This document shows positions 63,447 through 64,000 of a stretch of 64,000 nucleotides of DNA, one piece after another. A model generated the notes under the pieces. That model was not told the origin of the DNA. It saw only the letters and a list, made by a program, of their open reading frames with translations, and made no database searches. Location of the stretch: positions 372,001-436,000 of the forward strand of contig NZ_AP018549.1 of the NCBI RefSeq assembly GCF_003584685.1, written 5' to 3'. Source of the stretch: Lactobacillus paragasseri (GTDB lineage Bacteria; Bacillota; Bacilli; Lactobacillales; Lactobacillaceae). The position numbers were made by a program, and so were the translations under genes. Within the stretch, counting starts at the first letter, position 1; each line of letters opens with the position of its first letter.

Positions 63447-64000
63447 ATGGCAAAAAAAGATACGACACCAATGATGAAGCAATACTACGAGATTAAGGAA
63501 CAATATCCCGATGCGTTTTTGTTTTATCGTGTGGGCGATTTCTACGAATTATTTGAAGATGATGCAGTTAAGGGTGCACAAATTCTAGAATTAACGTTAA
63601 CTCATCGTTCAAATAAAACTAAAAATCCGATTCCAATGGCAGGAGTTCCTCACCTAGCTGTGGATACTTACGTCAATACTTTGGTGGAAAAAGGATATAA
63701 GGTTGCACTTTGTGAACAACTTGAAGATCCCAAGAAAGCTAAAGGAATGGTCAAACGCGGGATTATTCAATTAATTACGCCAGGAACCATGATGCAGGAG
63801 CGTCCTGACCAAGCAAAAGATAGTAACTACTTAACTTCAGTTATTTCAACAAATTCTGGCTTTGGCCTAGCTTACAGTGACTTATCCACTGGGGAAACTT
63901 TTTCCACACACTTAACTAATTTTGAAGGTGTCGCAAATGAATTATTATCCCTTCAAACAAGAGAAGTTGTGTATAACGGGCATTTAACAGAAGCAAACAA
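63447..64000 (+). CDS. mutS: DNA mismatch repair protein MutS, 3' partial
   Basis: The first 184 codons of MutS, open to the window end. The start [21 protein letters not shown] is followed by the mismatch-binding motif [16 protein letters not shown] (the Phe-x-Glu wedge) and FLFYR. AAAGGA precedes the ATG at some distance. The rest lies outside the window. Confidence 0.95.
   Translation, partial: MAKKDTTPMMKQYYEIKEQYPDAFLFYRVGDFYELFEDDAVKGAQILELTLTHRSNKTKNPIPMAGVPHLAVDTYVNTLVEKGYKVALCEQLEDPKKAKGMVKRGIIQLITPGTMMQERPDQAKDSNYLTSVISTNSGFGLAYSDLSTGETFSTHLTNFEGVANELLSLQTREVVYNGHLTEAN

Overview
The window is about 64 kb of a low-GC Gram-positive chromosome. AT-rich DNA, strong AGGAGG ribosome sites, a Lactobacillus-type core (rpmG-secE-nusG-rplKA-rplJL, small SRP RNA, dnaX-ybaB-recR-tmk-holB-yabA-rsmI, tsaB-rimI-tsaD, purA-purB, groESL, rex, mutS), PTS and intracellular glycosidases, a YSIRK/LPQTG mucus-binding adhesin and a DXS-like gene point to the Lactobacillus gasseri/johnsonii group. 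The species is inferred from gene content, not proven. No tRNA, rRNA, IS element, prophage or CRISPR array was seen; the only stable RNA gene is the SRP RNA.

Layout. 1-14 kb is carbohydrate and small-molecule metabolism: a 5'-truncated GH1 phospho-glycosidase, a ComX/SigH-like sigma factor, gluconokinase, an AraC regulator divergent from a PTS IIC plus GH3 glucosidase operon, then a minus-strand run of glycerate kinase, DXS-like enzyme, MFS carrier and polyprenyl synthase. 14-16 kb is an AT-rich island with a small secreted Gly-rich peptide and a CPBP (CAAX-type) membrane protease, flanked by a duplicated promoter/start region. 16-22 kb is the translation/transcription cluster, interrupted by a three-gene amino-acid ABC transporter. 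22-35 kb is housekeeping: K+ channel, rRNA methylase, TadA, SRP RNA, replication/recombination genes, FolT and t6A genes.

35-47 kb is the most accessory part: a frameshifted ClC channel, a DUF3990/DUF3791 pair with its own palindrome and terminator, guaC and purA diverging around a PurR box, purB, a Nudix hydrolase, a RelB-like antitoxin with a frameshifted YafQ-like toxin, a CoA-transferase, and an Rgg-type regulator followed by two secreted proteins and one membrane-anchored protein. 47-54 kb holds an ABC-F ATPase, rex, a LOG protein, a LytTR/LiaF-like pair, a small basic membrane peptide convergent with a predicted non-coding RNA, and groESL under two CIRCE operators.

54-64 kb holds a roughly 2255-residue adhesin with Mub and Rib repeats that is split by one extra base, an ABC exporter preceded by a 16-codon leader ORF and two mutually exclusive hairpins, and the start of mutS.

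The best candidates for undescribed biology are the DUF3990/DUF3791 operon, the peptide/CPBP cassette with its duplicated start region, the Rgg-secreted-protein cassette, the small ORF/ncRNA pair upstream of groES, and the leader-peptide attenuator. Three genes (ClC, toxin, adhesin) each carry exactly one single-base indel.
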